Counted from the first letter of the stretch, positions 8,310 to 18,380 are shown. The stretch is 33,424 bases of DNA from Bacillota bacterium (GCA_021781655.1 JAJXWJ010000037.1:1-33424), one strand, 5' to 3'. Notes: generated from the sequence alone by a model not told the origin. Program-made: numbers and translations.

Positions 8310-8633
8310 TCAATCAATTAATAAATACTTATCTACAACCTTCCCATACATAAAATGCGATTTAACTATCTCTTCTAAAGCTAACAAAGTAACTCCGCCA
8401 TACCAAGTTCCTTCAGGATATATAACCATATTTGGTCCTCTTTCACTAATGTGATTTCTAAAACAACCACAGCTGCTTATTAAAACATATTCCGAAAGAT
8501 TATTGCTAATTATAAGTTGTTCTAACTTATCAAAAATATTTTTACTACCTCTATTAGCGCATATTCCTTCTTTCTTACCATTGCATTTTGTTCCATCACA
8601 TATAAATACATGATATTTAGGTTTTATCATCAT
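8310..8633 (-). CDS. Thioredoxin-like [2Fe-2S] ferredoxin with altered ligands
   Basis: This 107-aa protein is related to the C. pasteurianum 2Fe ferredoxin, a thioredoxin-fold dimer known to interact with nitrogenase. Matching features are KYHVFICDGTKCNGK at the N-terminus, the conserved GP...VIYPEGTWYGGV segment and the EIVKSHFMYGKVV tail. Cysteines are C12, C17, C25, C55 and C57. C12 and C25 keep the 13-residue spacing of ligands 11 and 24 of the C. pasteurianum protein, and C57 matches ligand 56. The fourth ligand position (C60) has no cysteine: it is H61 or S63 depending on the gap, and an extra cysteine, C55, is nearby. The likely role is electron transfer or cluster handling for the V-nitrogenase. 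AAGGAG precedes the ATG. Confidence 0.85.
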   Translation of the reverse strand: MMIKPKYHVFICDGTKCNGKKEGICANRGSKNIFDKLEQLIISNNLSEYVLISSCGCFRNHISERGPNMVIYPEGTWYGGVTLLALEEIVKSHFMYGKVVDKYLLID

Positions 8634-8652
8634 TCCTAACTCCTTAATTTTA

Positions 8653-9579
8653 TTAAGTTTCAGCTACAATTTTACCTAATCCTTTAATATTATATTCACT
8701 TAAGTTCTCTAGTTCTTTTTTGAATTGTTCAGAATTAATTATTTTGAGTACTTCTTGAAATTTAGGATTATCTATATCCTCCTTTTTAATTACAAGATCA
8801 AATTTTTCTATTTGAATCGGTATAAAGTCTACACCTTTTACTTCTCTTACGACTTTTTCATTGCTTACAGCAAAATCCCCTCCACCTCGTGCTACTGTGT
8901 TTACTACAAGTAAATCAGAAATACATTCTCTTTCATAACCACGTATTCTTTTAGAAGATATTTTAAACTTTTTTAAATATTCATCTAGAAATACTCTGCT
9001 ACTATTTCCTTTTTCTATATTAACAATTGAAATATCTTTTCGTTTCAAATCTCGCATACCTTTTATACCTTTAGGGTTTCCTTTAGCAACGCACAGCCCC
9101 TGCATTCTATCTGCCAAATGTATTACAACTGTCGGGATTCCTGGAAGCATTTTTTTAACATATGGCACATTATATTCTCCAGTTTCCGCATCCCACAAAT
9201 GAATTGCAGCCAACTGAACATTTCCTTTATACATATCGAATAGGGCAAAATAACTTCCTGTAAAGGATCTTAGTACTATATTATTATCTATCCTTCTTTG
9301 CAAATGGCATGAAAGTATATCTAAAATAAAATCTTCCCCACTTATTACAAATCCATACTTTCTTTTTAAGGCTTCAAGTTCACAAACTGAATCATTGCTT
9401 ATATTTATGCTCATTGTTCTACTTTTATATTCTTCAATGTCACTCTTATCTATTCTAACTTTATTACCTACTCTATAGGAAGCTATTTCCCCTTTTTTAG
9501 CCATTTCATATACAGTATATTTGGAAACTTTCAGTATTTCAGCAACTTCTTTTGGGGTTAACGCAGTTACCTCTTTCAT
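8653..9579 (-). CDS. HTH regulator with solute-binding-like sensor domain (operon-internal copy)
   Basis: This is a 308-aa one-component regulator. Residues 6-52 form an excisionase/MerR-like HTH (LTPKEVAEILKVSKYTVYEM...YRVGNKVRIDKSDIEEY). Residues about 80-305 form a cytosolic type 2 periplasmic-binding-protein-like domain (PBP_like), with GSYFALFDMYKG, H127-L-W-D130 and YNVPYVKKMLPG. Related domains bind oxyanions or small ligands, so sensing of molybdate or vanadate is an inference. Pocket segments that are conserved in the paralogue at 19724-20695 have changed here: NIEKGNSSR (187-195) and CISDLLVV. The start is ATG 9579, with AAGGAAGG 7 nt upstream; a TTG six codons earlier overlaps that site. 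It starts 26 nt after nifV-alpha, so it is probably expressed with the operon and could give feedback control. Confidence 0.8.
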   Translation of the reverse strand: MKEVTALTPKEVAEILKVSKYTVYEMAKKGEIASYRVGNKVRIDKSDIEEYKSRTMSINISNDSVCELEALKRKYGFVISGEDFILDILSCHLQRRIDNNIVLRSFTGSYFALFDMYKGNVQLAAIHLWDAETGEYNVPYVKKMLPGIPTVVIHLADRMQGLCVAKGNPKGIKGMRDLKRKDISIVNIEKGNSSRVFLDEYLKKFKISSKRIRGYERECISDLLVVNTVARGGGDFAVSNEKVVREVKGVDFIPIQIEKFDLVIKKEDIDNPKFQEVLKIINSEQFKKELENLSEYNIKGLGKIVAET

Positions 9580-9605
9580 ATTAAAACCTTCCTTCAAATT
9601 TTAGA

Positions 9606-10463
9606 TTATATACTTGATTTTTTATACATTGAACCAATTATAGGTTTATAGGGAAATACCTTTCTTCCGCTTGCCTCTTCTACTAGATCAGTTAATTTTT
9701 CAATTACTTCAAACCTTATACCACAATCATAGCCATACAAATGAAAAAGTGACTTTATTGTTTCTTCTAGCGACGCATTTCCAGCCCTTTCTCCTATTCC
9801 AACAGAAGTTACACTACAGAAGTTTACTTTAGCCTTAAATGCAGCTAAAGTATTGGCTGTAGCAAGACCAAAATCATTGTGTCCATGAAATTCTATTGGG
9901 AGAGGTGTTCGTTCCATTATATATTTCAATTTTTCGTATGTTAAAAACGGATCTAAACAACCAATGGTATCGGCATATCTTAGTCTTATAGCACCAAAGC
10001 TTGCAGCAACTTCGGCATATTGCAAAAAAAACTGTGGATCTGCTCTAGAAGCATCTTCTGCACCAACTATAATATCAACTCCATAACTTTTCATAAAACC
10101 AAGTATTTCTTTCAAACGATTAATTACCCAATTACGATTTTTCCTGAGTTTATAATTAATATGCAAATCAGACACTGGAAGAGATACATGTAAACATGAA
10201 AAGCCACAAGCTATAGATTGTTTAATATCTTCTTTAGATGCTCTGTTCCAGGCAATAAGATTTGCTTTAAGATTAAGCGATAGCATTTTTTTTAATGTGT
10301 ATTTTTCTTGTTCACCTATTGCAGGAATTCCAGCTTCTATCCACTTTATACCTGCTTCATCCATAGCTTTTAACATTCGTAGTTTTTCATCAGAAGAGAA
10401 TATTACTCCTGCCGTTTGTTCACCATCTCTTAGAGTTGTATCTATTATTTCAAATCTTTGCAT
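9606..10463 (-). CDS. nifV-alpha: Homocitrate synthase, alpha subunit
   Basis: This is the catalytic half of a two-gene homocitrate synthase (285 aa). NifV condenses acetyl-CoA with 2-oxoglutarate to homocitrate, the organic ligand of the nitrogenase cofactor. The TIM barrel has intact motifs: DTTLRDGEQTAGV (8-20) with the metal-binding Asp and catalytic Arg, and IEFHGHNDFGLATANT with the metal-binding His pair. SVGIGERAGNASLEE follows. The protein stops soon after (KPIIGSMYKKSSI), before the communication domain of one-piece NifV; that part is in the omega gene. The ATG overlaps the omega gene by 14 nt and has a weak ribosome site, suggesting translational coupling. The split arrangement is known from C. 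pasteurianum. Confidence 0.9.
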   Translation of the reverse strand: MQRFEIIDTTLRDGEQTAGVIFSSDEKLRMLKAMDEAGIKWIEAGIPAIGEQEKYTLKKMLSLNLKANLIAWNRASKEDIKQSIACGFSCLHVSLPVSDLHINYKLRKNRNWVINRLKEILGFMKSYGVDIIVGAEDASRADPQFFLQYAEVAASFGAIRLRYADTIGCLDPFLTYEKLKYIMERTPLPIEFHGHNDFGLATANTLAAFKAKVNFCSVTSVGIGERAGNASLEETIKSLFHLYGYDCGIRFEVIEKLTDLVEEASGRKVFPYKPIIGSMYKKSSI

Positions 10464-11538
10464 TTATTTCATTACCAACCCTTCTTATAATCTTTTCACA
10501 GTAAATCATTTTAAGCTGCTCATCTGATAAGGAGCTTTTTTGCAAAACAGCAAGTTTCTTGACCTCTTTCAGTATTTCTGACGCTTGATATTTATTTATT
10601 TCCATATCAAATTCGCTGAATTTTTTCTTTATTGCTGCAGTTCCTGAATGTTTTCCTATGATAAGCCTTCTCTTAAGCCCAACTTCTTCTGGACTAATAA
10701 CTTCATATAATGCTGGATTTTTTATAACTCCATCTACATGAATTCCAGATTCGTGTGCAAAAACATGACTGCCAATTACAGCTTTATCAATAGGTATATT
10801 TATATTCATTTTTTTCATAATTTCTTTACAATCTTCTGATATCGAATTGCATATATTACTATTGTTTTTATTAAAGAAATATTTGTCTGCCAATAATACC
10901 TCTTCCATTGAAGCTCCATTATTTATTCCGACTCCACATATAGATGTATATATTTTTTTTACACCTGCCCTAATAGCAGATAAGCTATTTGCCGTAGCTA
11001 GACCTAAGCTATTATTTCCCTTATACTCAATTTTATAAAACATTGATTCACTTATTTTTTTTAAACTTTCAAAGGTCGTAAATGGATCTAATATGCACTT
11101 TTTATCATTATATATTATTGCGTTTACCCTATTTCTTTTTAATAATTTAAAACATGGTTTCAAGTCTTCTTGTGTATACTCCGATGCATTTTCTATACTT
11201 ACATAAATTTCTTGTACAAAAGTTCTAGTGAAACCCAATAGCCTGCTCAGTTCATTTAAAAATAATACTTCCTTTTTATAATTTATACATAATACTAATT
11301 TTTTAACTTTAATTCTTTTAGCTTTTTTTAATTGTCCAAAGTTATTATATACTTTGCATCTTATGAGGTGCAGAAAAGACGGATTGTTTAATTTGCAAAA
11401 ATTATCAAAAGATATTTCAATTGCTTCCAATGGATATTTTTTTAGTTTTAAGACAATTTTCTCAATTTCTTCATTGCTTAATCCAATGTTAATTGCTTCA
11501 TTAACTGTTTGATCTATTATTTTTATGCATTCTTCCAT
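10450..11538 (-). CDS. nifV-omega: Homocitrate synthase, omega subunit
   Basis: This is the partner of the alpha subunit (362 aa). The N-terminal two thirds keep the outline of the TIM barrel, but catalytic motifs are degraded. The position of DTTLRDGEQ reads DQTVNEAIN, and that of HGHND reads KGNNS within YKGNNSLGLATANSLSAIRAG. The C-terminal part is well preserved: AVIGSHVFAHESGIHVDG, then LKRRLIIGKHSG, which is the subdomain and communication region missing from alpha. The two therefore look like complementary halves of one enzyme. AGGTGG precedes the ATG. The gene starts 21 nt after vnfN and overlaps alpha by 14 nt. The reading frame is intact, so it is a functional split and not a decaying copy. 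Confidence 0.88.
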   Translation of the reverse strand: MEECIKIIDQTVNEAINIGLSNEEIEKIVLKLKKYPLEAIEISFDNFCKLNNPSFLHLIRCKVYNNFGQLKKAKRIKVKKLVLCINYKKEVLFLNELSRLLGFTRTFVQEIYVSIENASEYTQEDLKPCFKLLKRNRVNAIIYNDKKCILDPFTTFESLKKISESMFYKIEYKGNNSLGLATANSLSAIRAGVKKIYTSICGVGINNGASMEEVLLADKYFFNKNNSNICNSISEDCKEIMKKMNINIPIDKAVIGSHVFAHESGIHVDGVIKNPALYEVISPEEVGLKRRLIIGKHSGTAAIKKKFSEFDMEINKYQASEILKEVKKLAVLQKSSLSDEQLKMIYCEKIIRRVGNEINAKI

Positions 11539-11559
11539 CCTTCTACACCACCTTTTATG

Positions 11560-12900
11560 CTACATTTTTAGTTCCAAATTCATTTTTTTTGAGCGAAATG
11601 CCTTTTCCCAGTCAGTTGCAAATATTTCTAGTAAATTTAGCATACCATTGTAACCAAAATATTGTTTATCCAAATATGTTTCTCTATTTGTTGGAGATAA
11701 AACATCAAAAGATATTTTAATTTTAAGCTCTTCTGCAATATACTTTTCCCAGGCGGAACCTATTAAGACATCTACATCTACATCTGATAAATCTTTTTTT
11801 ATTTGATATCCATCTATATCAAAAACAACCTTTGGGGAAATCTCCATTTCTAAAAGTTCTTTTGCTAAAAGTTCTTTTGCTTCTTTTGCATCACTTTTAA
11901 AGAGTAAAAGTTCAGGTATCATTTCCAATTCTTCAAAAAGCATTCTTAGCATTCCTATCCCAATAGTTGCATCAGAGGATAATGCTATTTGACAATTTCT
12001 GTATCTCGGAATAATCATTAACGCTCTTTTTCTAAGTATGCTTATAACCTCTTCTTCACCATATTTTATGAGTTTTTCTGCCATTTCTTCTGCTCCAAAA
12101 TATGATCCTAATGCTCTTATCCATCTATTTGTATTTTGTATTCCAATTGGCATAGGTATATTTGATAATATTAATGGAATTCCATGTATATCTTCCATTC
12201 GCTTTGCAAAAGCATACCCTGCGTCGTTACTTAATAAAATATTAGCTGTTGCAGTACCTGCTGATTCTATGTCAATAAATGAAGTATTATGAGAAAATAC
12301 AGTTTGAACTGCAACACCTAGTTTATCTAATACATTTTCAACCCATTTTAAATCTGACCACCAAGTTGGATTCAAATTTGCCTGTGGGGCAATAATATTA
12401 ACTGTATTACTTTTTTTTAAAGGTGTTTTCTTTATAAAAGGAAATAATGCATTAAGACCTAAATCTATCCCTGAATAACTATTGCCTCTAAAACCACCAG
12501 CTAATATTGGAATTAGCTTGGATGCAACCCTTGGCTGCATTTCTTTGCATATAGCCTCAATGTCTTCGCCAATTATATCTGCCGAACAAGTACCGACTAC
12601 GAAAGTTACATTTGTATTAAAAGTCTTGTCTGCTTCTAATATCATTTCATTTAACTTTTTTGTAGCACCCAAAATAATATCAGCTTCAAATAATCTTGTA
12701 CATCCAATTTTTCTTTTAGTAAAATCTATTTCATGGGCATCATAAGATGCTCTTACCGTTGATGCACAGCCTTGAGGGGAATGAATAATTATACTAACAT
12801 CCTTTATTCCAGCAACAACGCTTGCTACTCCCTCGAGAGCACAACCTAAAATAGGATCTTTACTGTATTGATCGCTTTCTAGCTCTAGCTGTTTATGCAT
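11560..12900 (-). CDS. vnfN: Nitrogenase cofactor scaffold subunit VnfN
   Basis: VnfN is the beta-like subunit of the VnfEN scaffold, on which the NifB-derived cluster is matured toward FeV cofactor. The 446-aa protein belongs to the nitrogenase component 1 family. Cluster-region cysteines are visible at GCALEG (C20), SPQGCAST (C45), KIGCTRLF (C67) and GTCSADIIGED (C105). Later family patterns include GIPLILSNIPMPIGIQNTNRW and the C-terminal YFGYNGMLNLLE. The start is ATG 12900 (MHKQLELES), with AGGAGG 7-8 nt upstream; an earlier in-frame start at 12933 would lie deep in vnfE. The gene overlaps vnfE by 16 nt. It could be labelled NifN from sequence alone; the operon context favours VnfN. Confidence 0.85.
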   Translation of the reverse strand: MHKQLELESDQYSKDPILGCALEGVASVVAGIKDVSIIIHSPQGCASTVRASYDAHEIDFTKRKIGCTRLFEADIILGATKKLNEMILEADKTFNTNVTFVVGTCSADIIGEDIEAICKEMQPRVASKLIPILAGGFRGNSYSGIDLGLNALFPFIKKTPLKKSNTVNIIAPQANLNPTWWSDLKWVENVLDKLGVAVQTVFSHNTSFIDIESAGTATANILLSNDAGYAFAKRMEDIHGIPLILSNIPMPIGIQNTNRWIRALGSYFGAEEMAEKLIKYGEEEVISILRKRALMIIPRYRNCQIALSSDATIGIGMLRMLFEELEMIPELLLFKSDAKEAKELLAKELLEMEISPKVVFDIDGYQIKKDLSDVDVDVLIGSAWEKYIAEELKIKISFDVLSPTNRETYLDKQYFGYNGMLNLLEIFATDWEKAFRSKKMNLELKM

Positions 12901-14411
12901 CTTCCACTCCTCCTCTTTGAATACATTGTGCAATCTGGAACATCTTGACTTAATTTATCAGTTAGTGAGCTAACTGATGTAATACCTGAAGCTTTATCTG
13001 GAAATATCATTTTCTTAGATAAGGAACTTCTTGGTCTAAATGAGTATTCTATAGCTTTATTTATTGCTTTTGCAACCTTAAGTGCTCCTCTATATCCAAA
13101 CCTTGGCCTGTTTAAAATTGCATTCAAATCTACTAACGGAATACTTGGGAAACTTAACGACGAACCAAAATAAATTACCGATTTTGAATCCATTGCCCCA
13201 AGAAACGCAAGTAATTCTTCTTCCGTCTGTTGCATAGATTCATACTTTCCAAAAGAAAGAGTTCCTTTTGTAATTAATATCTCAGGATCAATTCCCGCAA
13301 GTAATAAATAATCTATACTTGTTTCTCTAGCTCCTGTATTCCATGGGTGAAAGTTATATATTATTGGACGCATTCCGAAATCCTTTTCCAACATATAAGC
13401 TATAGATAAGCTTTTTACTGCATCATGTCCTTCGATTATTGCAACTTTATTAATAAGATTTTCTTTTGCTTTTTCAAATTCTTCTTTTATTTCATTGTAC
13501 TCTTTTTCCATAAACTCTTTTGTTTCTTTTTCCATATCTAAATACTTTGCTGCCCCCAAAAGCCATTTTTCTGTTGCACTTATGCCATATGGAAGTATAG
13601 TTGAGTTTAAAGGTGTTCCATATACATTTAACATTTCTTTTCCAACTACATAACCTATATCCATACATAATGTGCAATTTACTGCCACACTTGGTGCTTT
13701 TTTTAGTTGTTCTAGTGAACAATTTCCTGCAATCACAGAATTAATTTTTGCTCCCATTCCTTCAAGCATTCTAATAAGTTCTTTAACATCTGTATCTACT
13801 TCTGTTCTCTCTGGACCCATCTTTCCGCCAACAATATTTACATACTTAGCTAACTTTTTTTTGCTAGCTTCAGTAGGTGCCTCCATTAAATTGACAATTT
13901 CTTTAAATACTAAATCAAACCCTGTTCTATATTCTCCTGAAAAGCCCTCGCAATGAATAGTCATTAATTCAGCGTTAATATTCTTTTTTACTTTATCAAC
14001 AATTGAATCCACATTATCTCCAATTATACCTGTTGCACAACTTGTTGCTACTACTATTAAATCTGGCTTATATTTTTTATAAACTTCTAAAATAGCACCC
14101 CTTAACTCTTTTTCTCCTCCATAAACAATATTTTTTTCTCCAATATTTGTTGTTAGTACCGATTCATAAGGGGAGCCGCTATTACGACAATTTGTAAGTT
14201 TATAAGCATTTTTCACACCATAAGCACAGCCACTTGGTCCATGAGCAATAACTATTGCATTCTTTATTCCACTCAATATCTTCATAGCGGTCCAAAACTT
14301 ACAAGGTCTTGTATGACTCCCTTGAAGATTTGTTTTAATTTTACCTTCCTTGGTTAATTTATACAGTTCACTTAATTTTCCAGAAAATACTATACTTCCA
14401 TGAATGTCCAC
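12885..14411 (-). CDS. vnfE: Nitrogenase cofactor scaffold subunit VnfE
   Basis: VnfE is the alpha-like scaffold subunit that pairs with VnfN in cofactor assembly. The protein has 508 aa, somewhat long for the family. Conserved features are RPCKFWTAMKILSGI (C37), HGPSGCAYG (C62), TSCATGIIGDNVDSIV (C124) and CEGFSGEYRTGFD. GNCSLEQLKKAPSVAVNC and NRPRFGYRGALKVAKAI also match. After the usual end there is a polar tail of about 50 residues ending CTMYSKRRSGRC-INS, whose codons also carry the vnfN ribosome site. The start appears to be GTG (14409-14411), with AGGAGG about 10 nt upstream. It begins 67 nt after the ZIP transporter gene. Confidence 0.87.
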   Translation of the reverse strand: MDIHGSIVFSGKLSELYKLTKEGKIKTNLQGSHTRPCKFWTAMKILSGIKNAIVIAHGPSGCAYGVKNAYKLTNCRNSGSPYESVLTTNIGEKNIVYGGEKELRGAILEVYKKYKPDLIVVATSCATGIIGDNVDSIVDKVKKNINAELMTIHCEGFSGEYRTGFDLVFKEIVNLMEAPTEASKKKLAKYVNIVGGKMGPERTEVDTDVKELIRMLEGMGAKINSVIAGNCSLEQLKKAPSVAVNCTLCMDIGYVVGKEMLNVYGTPLNSTILPYGISATEKWLLGAAKYLDMEKETKEFMEKEYNEIKEEFEKAKENLINKVAIIEGHDAVKSLSIAYMLEKDFGMRPIIYNFHPWNTGARETSIDYLLLAGIDPEILITKGTLSFGKYESMQQTEEELLAFLGAMDSKSVIYFGSSLSFPSIPLVDLNAILNRPRFGYRGALKVAKAINKAIEYSFRPRSSLSKKMIFPDKASGITSVSSLTDKLSQDVPDCTMYSKRRSGRCINS

Positions 14412-14478
14412 TTAATTTACACCTCCTAAAATAAAATGTTAGATAAGAAGTAAAAGTTAAAACTTTTTTATTACCAAC

Positions 14479-15126
14479 TTAGCATAATAAGCAAGATACT
14501 GTACCTATTACCGCTCCAACTATTGCTATAGTTGCAATCTTAGATTTTATATTTACATCTTCTTTAATATTATCTGCTACAATTTTAAGTATTGAAGCAG
14601 AGACAACATATAAAATTACCCCAGCAACGAATGCACCAATTGGCTGTGCAATATATTCTGGTGTTGGGACTAAGGCACCTAGTGGAATTAATAAAGAAAT
14701 TAAGGCTGATATAGTAAATCTAGTTCTATCTTTCTTACCATCGAGAAGCGAAAATGTAACCATCCCTTCTGGCACTTTGTGAAGAACTAATCCAACTAAC
14801 ATTAACGGATTAACCGCCATAGCAGTTAAAACAATCCCTTCACAGAAATTATGAAACCCCATACCTGCAACTGCTGAATATTTTCCTGCAAAATTTCCCA
14901 ATTTATTAATTGCAAACATTGTTGCAATACCAAAGACAACAACTACGTATGCATACTTAAAATCCTTAGACGAATCCGGAATTATATCTGCAATTGCAAT
15001 TGCAAAAGCAAAGCCTAATCCTAAACAGGATAAAAACATTCTCTTTTTACTTTCTTTTGTTACTATAAATAATGTAGCTCCCAATAATTCTGCACATACA
15101 AACAATACTGTTGCAATTAAATTCAT
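14479..15126 (-). CDS. ZIP-family divalent metal transporter within the vnf operon
   Basis: This is an integral membrane protein of 215 aa with about seven to eight hydrophobic segments, in the ZIP (GufA/ZupT-like) family that imports Zn, Fe or Mn ions. Two signature helices are present: GMGFHNFCEGIVLTAMAV and LHKVPEGMVTFSLL. The first carries Cys in place of the usual Pro of HNxPEG, and the second has Lys after the His. By comparison with the BbZIP binuclear site, the M1 residues (His, His, Glu) are kept while one M2 position is Lys. The start is ATG 15126, with AGGAGG 7 nt upstream; an upstream in-frame ATG at 15153 overlaps vnfK and lacks a site. It lies 16 nt after vnfK and so is likely co-expressed with nitrogenase. 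The substrate is unknown; Fe(II) or an oxovanadium cation is conjecture. Confidence 0.85.
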   Translation of the reverse strand: MNLIATVLFVCAELLGATLFIVTKESKKRMFLSCLGLGFAFAIAIADIIPDSSKDFKYAYVVVVFGIATMFAINKLGNFAGKYSAVAGMGFHNFCEGIVLTAMAVNPLMLVGLVLHKVPEGMVTFSLLDGKKDRTRFTISALISLLIPLGALVPTPEYIAQPIGAFVAGVILYVVSASILKIVADNIKEDVNIKSKIATIAIVGAVIGTVSCLLC

Positions 15127-15142
15127 ATCGATTCCTCCTATT

Positions 15143-16528
15143 TTACCAAACATTTAATATATATTCTTTATTTTTTGTGTATTCCATATGAGTAAATAAT
15201 GCATTTGCAATTGTATTTGCAAGTTGCTCTGCTCCTCTATAACCTATCAATGGCTGTTTCCATAAACCTGCTCTATCAAATGTTGGAAATCCAACCCTAA
15301 CCATTGGTATTTTATTATCTATTGCAATAAACCTTCCTTTTGAATGTCCGAGTATTAAATCAACTTCAACTTCTTTGTTTTCAATTTTGCTTTGAAGTTC
15401 AAATAAATCTGCATTCGTTATTACTTCTAAATCATAATCAATTTGTTCTTCAATAGTTTTAAATCTGATATCTTTTTTATAAGCCTTATTATCATCTCCT
15501 AATAAAAGAAGTACTGGTTTTAACGAAACATCTATGCAAAACTGAGCTAAACCTATTACTAAATCTGGATCTCCATAAATTGCGACTTTCTTATCTGCAA
15601 AAAACATATGTCCTAAATCCGCAATCGCATCGATTGCTTTACCACGTTCAATAATCAAAGAATTTGGTATTTCTTTTCCTGTAAGCTTTTTAATGTTTTT
15701 TAAAAAAGCATCTGTATTTTTAATTCCAACCGGCATATCACCAATTATAGTAGGAATATCAAATTCTGTTTCTAAAAACTGAGCAGCTTTCCCACCTTCA
15801 TATTTACATAATGCTATGGTTCCTAAAGCATTTGCACTATCTTCGATATCTTCTATTGTTGTATTCCCATATGCAAATGCAGATTTATCAGGCATAGTTG
15901 GTGCATCAAAAGTTTCTGTATCAAGTAAAACATTCCCTTCAACCTTCATTTCACTTAACAAATGCTTTATCTCTGTTACATCTCCTGGATTTACCCATCC
16001 AGTTATAATATTTAACTTTCCATTTGGTTTACTTTGTTTTGCTAATTCACTAATAAAGGTTTCTAAAGCCACATCATATCCACTAACCTGACTACCCGTA
16101 TAACTAGGAGTGTGTAAAGGTATCAGCTTAACCTTTTTATCTGGATATTTTTCTTTAAGCTCTTTATTTAACTTATTAACAGTACCCTCAATGTCATCAC
16201 CTATTGTTTCTGTTGAACATGTGGTTATTATTGGTATAATCCTAACTTCTGGATATCTTTGAATTAAAGTTCTTACTCCATCTAATATTCTGTCAATTCC
16301 TCCGAAAACTGCTTCATCTTCATGTAGTGAAGATGAAGCTATGTCAAAATTTTCTTTAAAGTGTTGTGCAAATACTAATCTAACAAATGTACAACAACCT
16401 TGTCCTCCGTGAACAAGTGGAATACACTCCTTTATAGCTATTGCAGCAAATTGACCCCCAGCAGGTTGGCAGTCAAAAATTGGATTTATTACATTCAGCC
16501 TCTCTTTTTGTTTTATTTCAACCGACAT
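15143..16528 (-). CDS. vnfK: Vanadium nitrogenase beta subunit VnfK
   Basis: VnfK is the beta subunit of the VFe protein and shares the P-cluster with VnfD. It has 461 aa, or 462 from the preceding ATG. P-cluster cysteines lie in IFDCQPAGGQFA (C20), HGGQGCCTFVRLVFAQHFKE (C45, followed by a second Cys) and TTCSTETIGDDIEG (C104). Strong VnfK signatures include STSLHE-like SSSLHEDEAVFGG, GWVNPGDV, LGHSKGRFIAI and MVRVGFPTFDRAGL. The final HMEYTKNKEYILNVW closely matches the Azotobacter C-terminus. Two ATGs are adjacent (16531, 16528); GAGGTG sits only 2 nt from the first and 5 nt from the second, so the second is preferred. It is 42 nt downstream of vnfG. Confidence 0.95.
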   Translation of the reverse strand: MSVEIKQKERLNVINPIFDCQPAGGQFAAIAIKECIPLVHGGQGCCTFVRLVFAQHFKENFDIASSSLHEDEAVFGGIDRILDGVRTLIQRYPEVRIIPIITTCSTETIGDDIEGTVNKLNKELKEKYPDKKVKLIPLHTPSYTGSQVSGYDVALETFISELAKQSKPNGKLNIITGWVNPGDVTEIKHLLSEMKVEGNVLLDTETFDAPTMPDKSAFAYGNTTIEDIEDSANALGTIALCKYEGGKAAQFLETEFDIPTIIGDMPVGIKNTDAFLKNIKKLTGKEIPNSLIIERGKAIDAIADLGHMFFADKKVAIYGDPDLVIGLAQFCIDVSLKPVLLLLGDDNKAYKKDIRFKTIEEQIDYDLEVITNADLFELQSKIENKEVEVDLILGHSKGRFIAIDNKIPMVRVGFPTFDRAGLWKQPLIGYRGAEQLANTIANALFTHMEYTKNKEYILNVW

Positions 16529-16570
16529 CATATCACCTCTTCTTAGTTTTTACTTTTGAGTTCACTTCTT

Positions 16571-16909
16571 TTAATAAAAGTTCCATCTTATTTCTCCATT
16601 TAAGCATTTATCTATAAATACTCTAAATAATTCGTCTTTTGCCCCATCAAGTGCACTTGTTATTTCCTCATTTTTTGCTTCTTTAATCCATGCTATATGT
16701 TCTTTGAGCTGACTTACTAAAACCTTGGCATCAGCATAATATGCTTTTTCAAGAAGCGTATTATTAATTATTTCTTCATTAGTTAAAAGTGCCTTTACTC
16801 TATCCATAACGCCCTCTATATTATTCCTTCTATCCCATTCTCTCGAATGAGTTTGCCATAGGCATCGTTGCTGAATATAATCAAATATCTCTTTTGCCTT
16901 ATCTGTCAT
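16571..16909 (-). CDS. vnfG: Vanadium nitrogenase delta subunit VnfG
   Basis: VnfG is the small delta subunit (112 aa) found only in alternative nitrogenases, where it binds the alpha subunit near the cofactor. The family pattern is clear: IFDYIQQRCLWQTHSREWDR, then NIEGVMDRVKALLTNEE, and KAYYADAKVLVSQLKEH, with a helical C-terminal half. The length agrees with the family (about 110-115 aa). GGGAGG lies about 9 nt upstream of the ATG, within the end of vnfD, whose stop codon at 16911 nearly abuts the start. Its presence excludes a molybdenum nitrogenase identity for this operon. Confidence 0.95.
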   Translation of the reverse strand: MTDKAKEIFDYIQQRCLWQTHSREWDRRNNIEGVMDRVKALLTNEEIINNTLLEKAYYADAKVLVSQLKEHIAWIKEAKNEEITSALDGAKDELFRVFIDKCLNGEIRWNFY

Positions 16910-16910
16910 T

Positions 16911-18317
<1,407 letters not shown>

Positions 18318-18380
18318 CTATTTTTTATAATTTTTATTATAATAATTTGAATAATTTAGCCTAAAATGATATAATTAATT

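Noticed and set aside
13492-13722. 76-aa ORF inside vnfE in another frame
   Set aside because: It lies wholly within the well-conserved vnfE coding frame and has no ribosome site or recognisable product.
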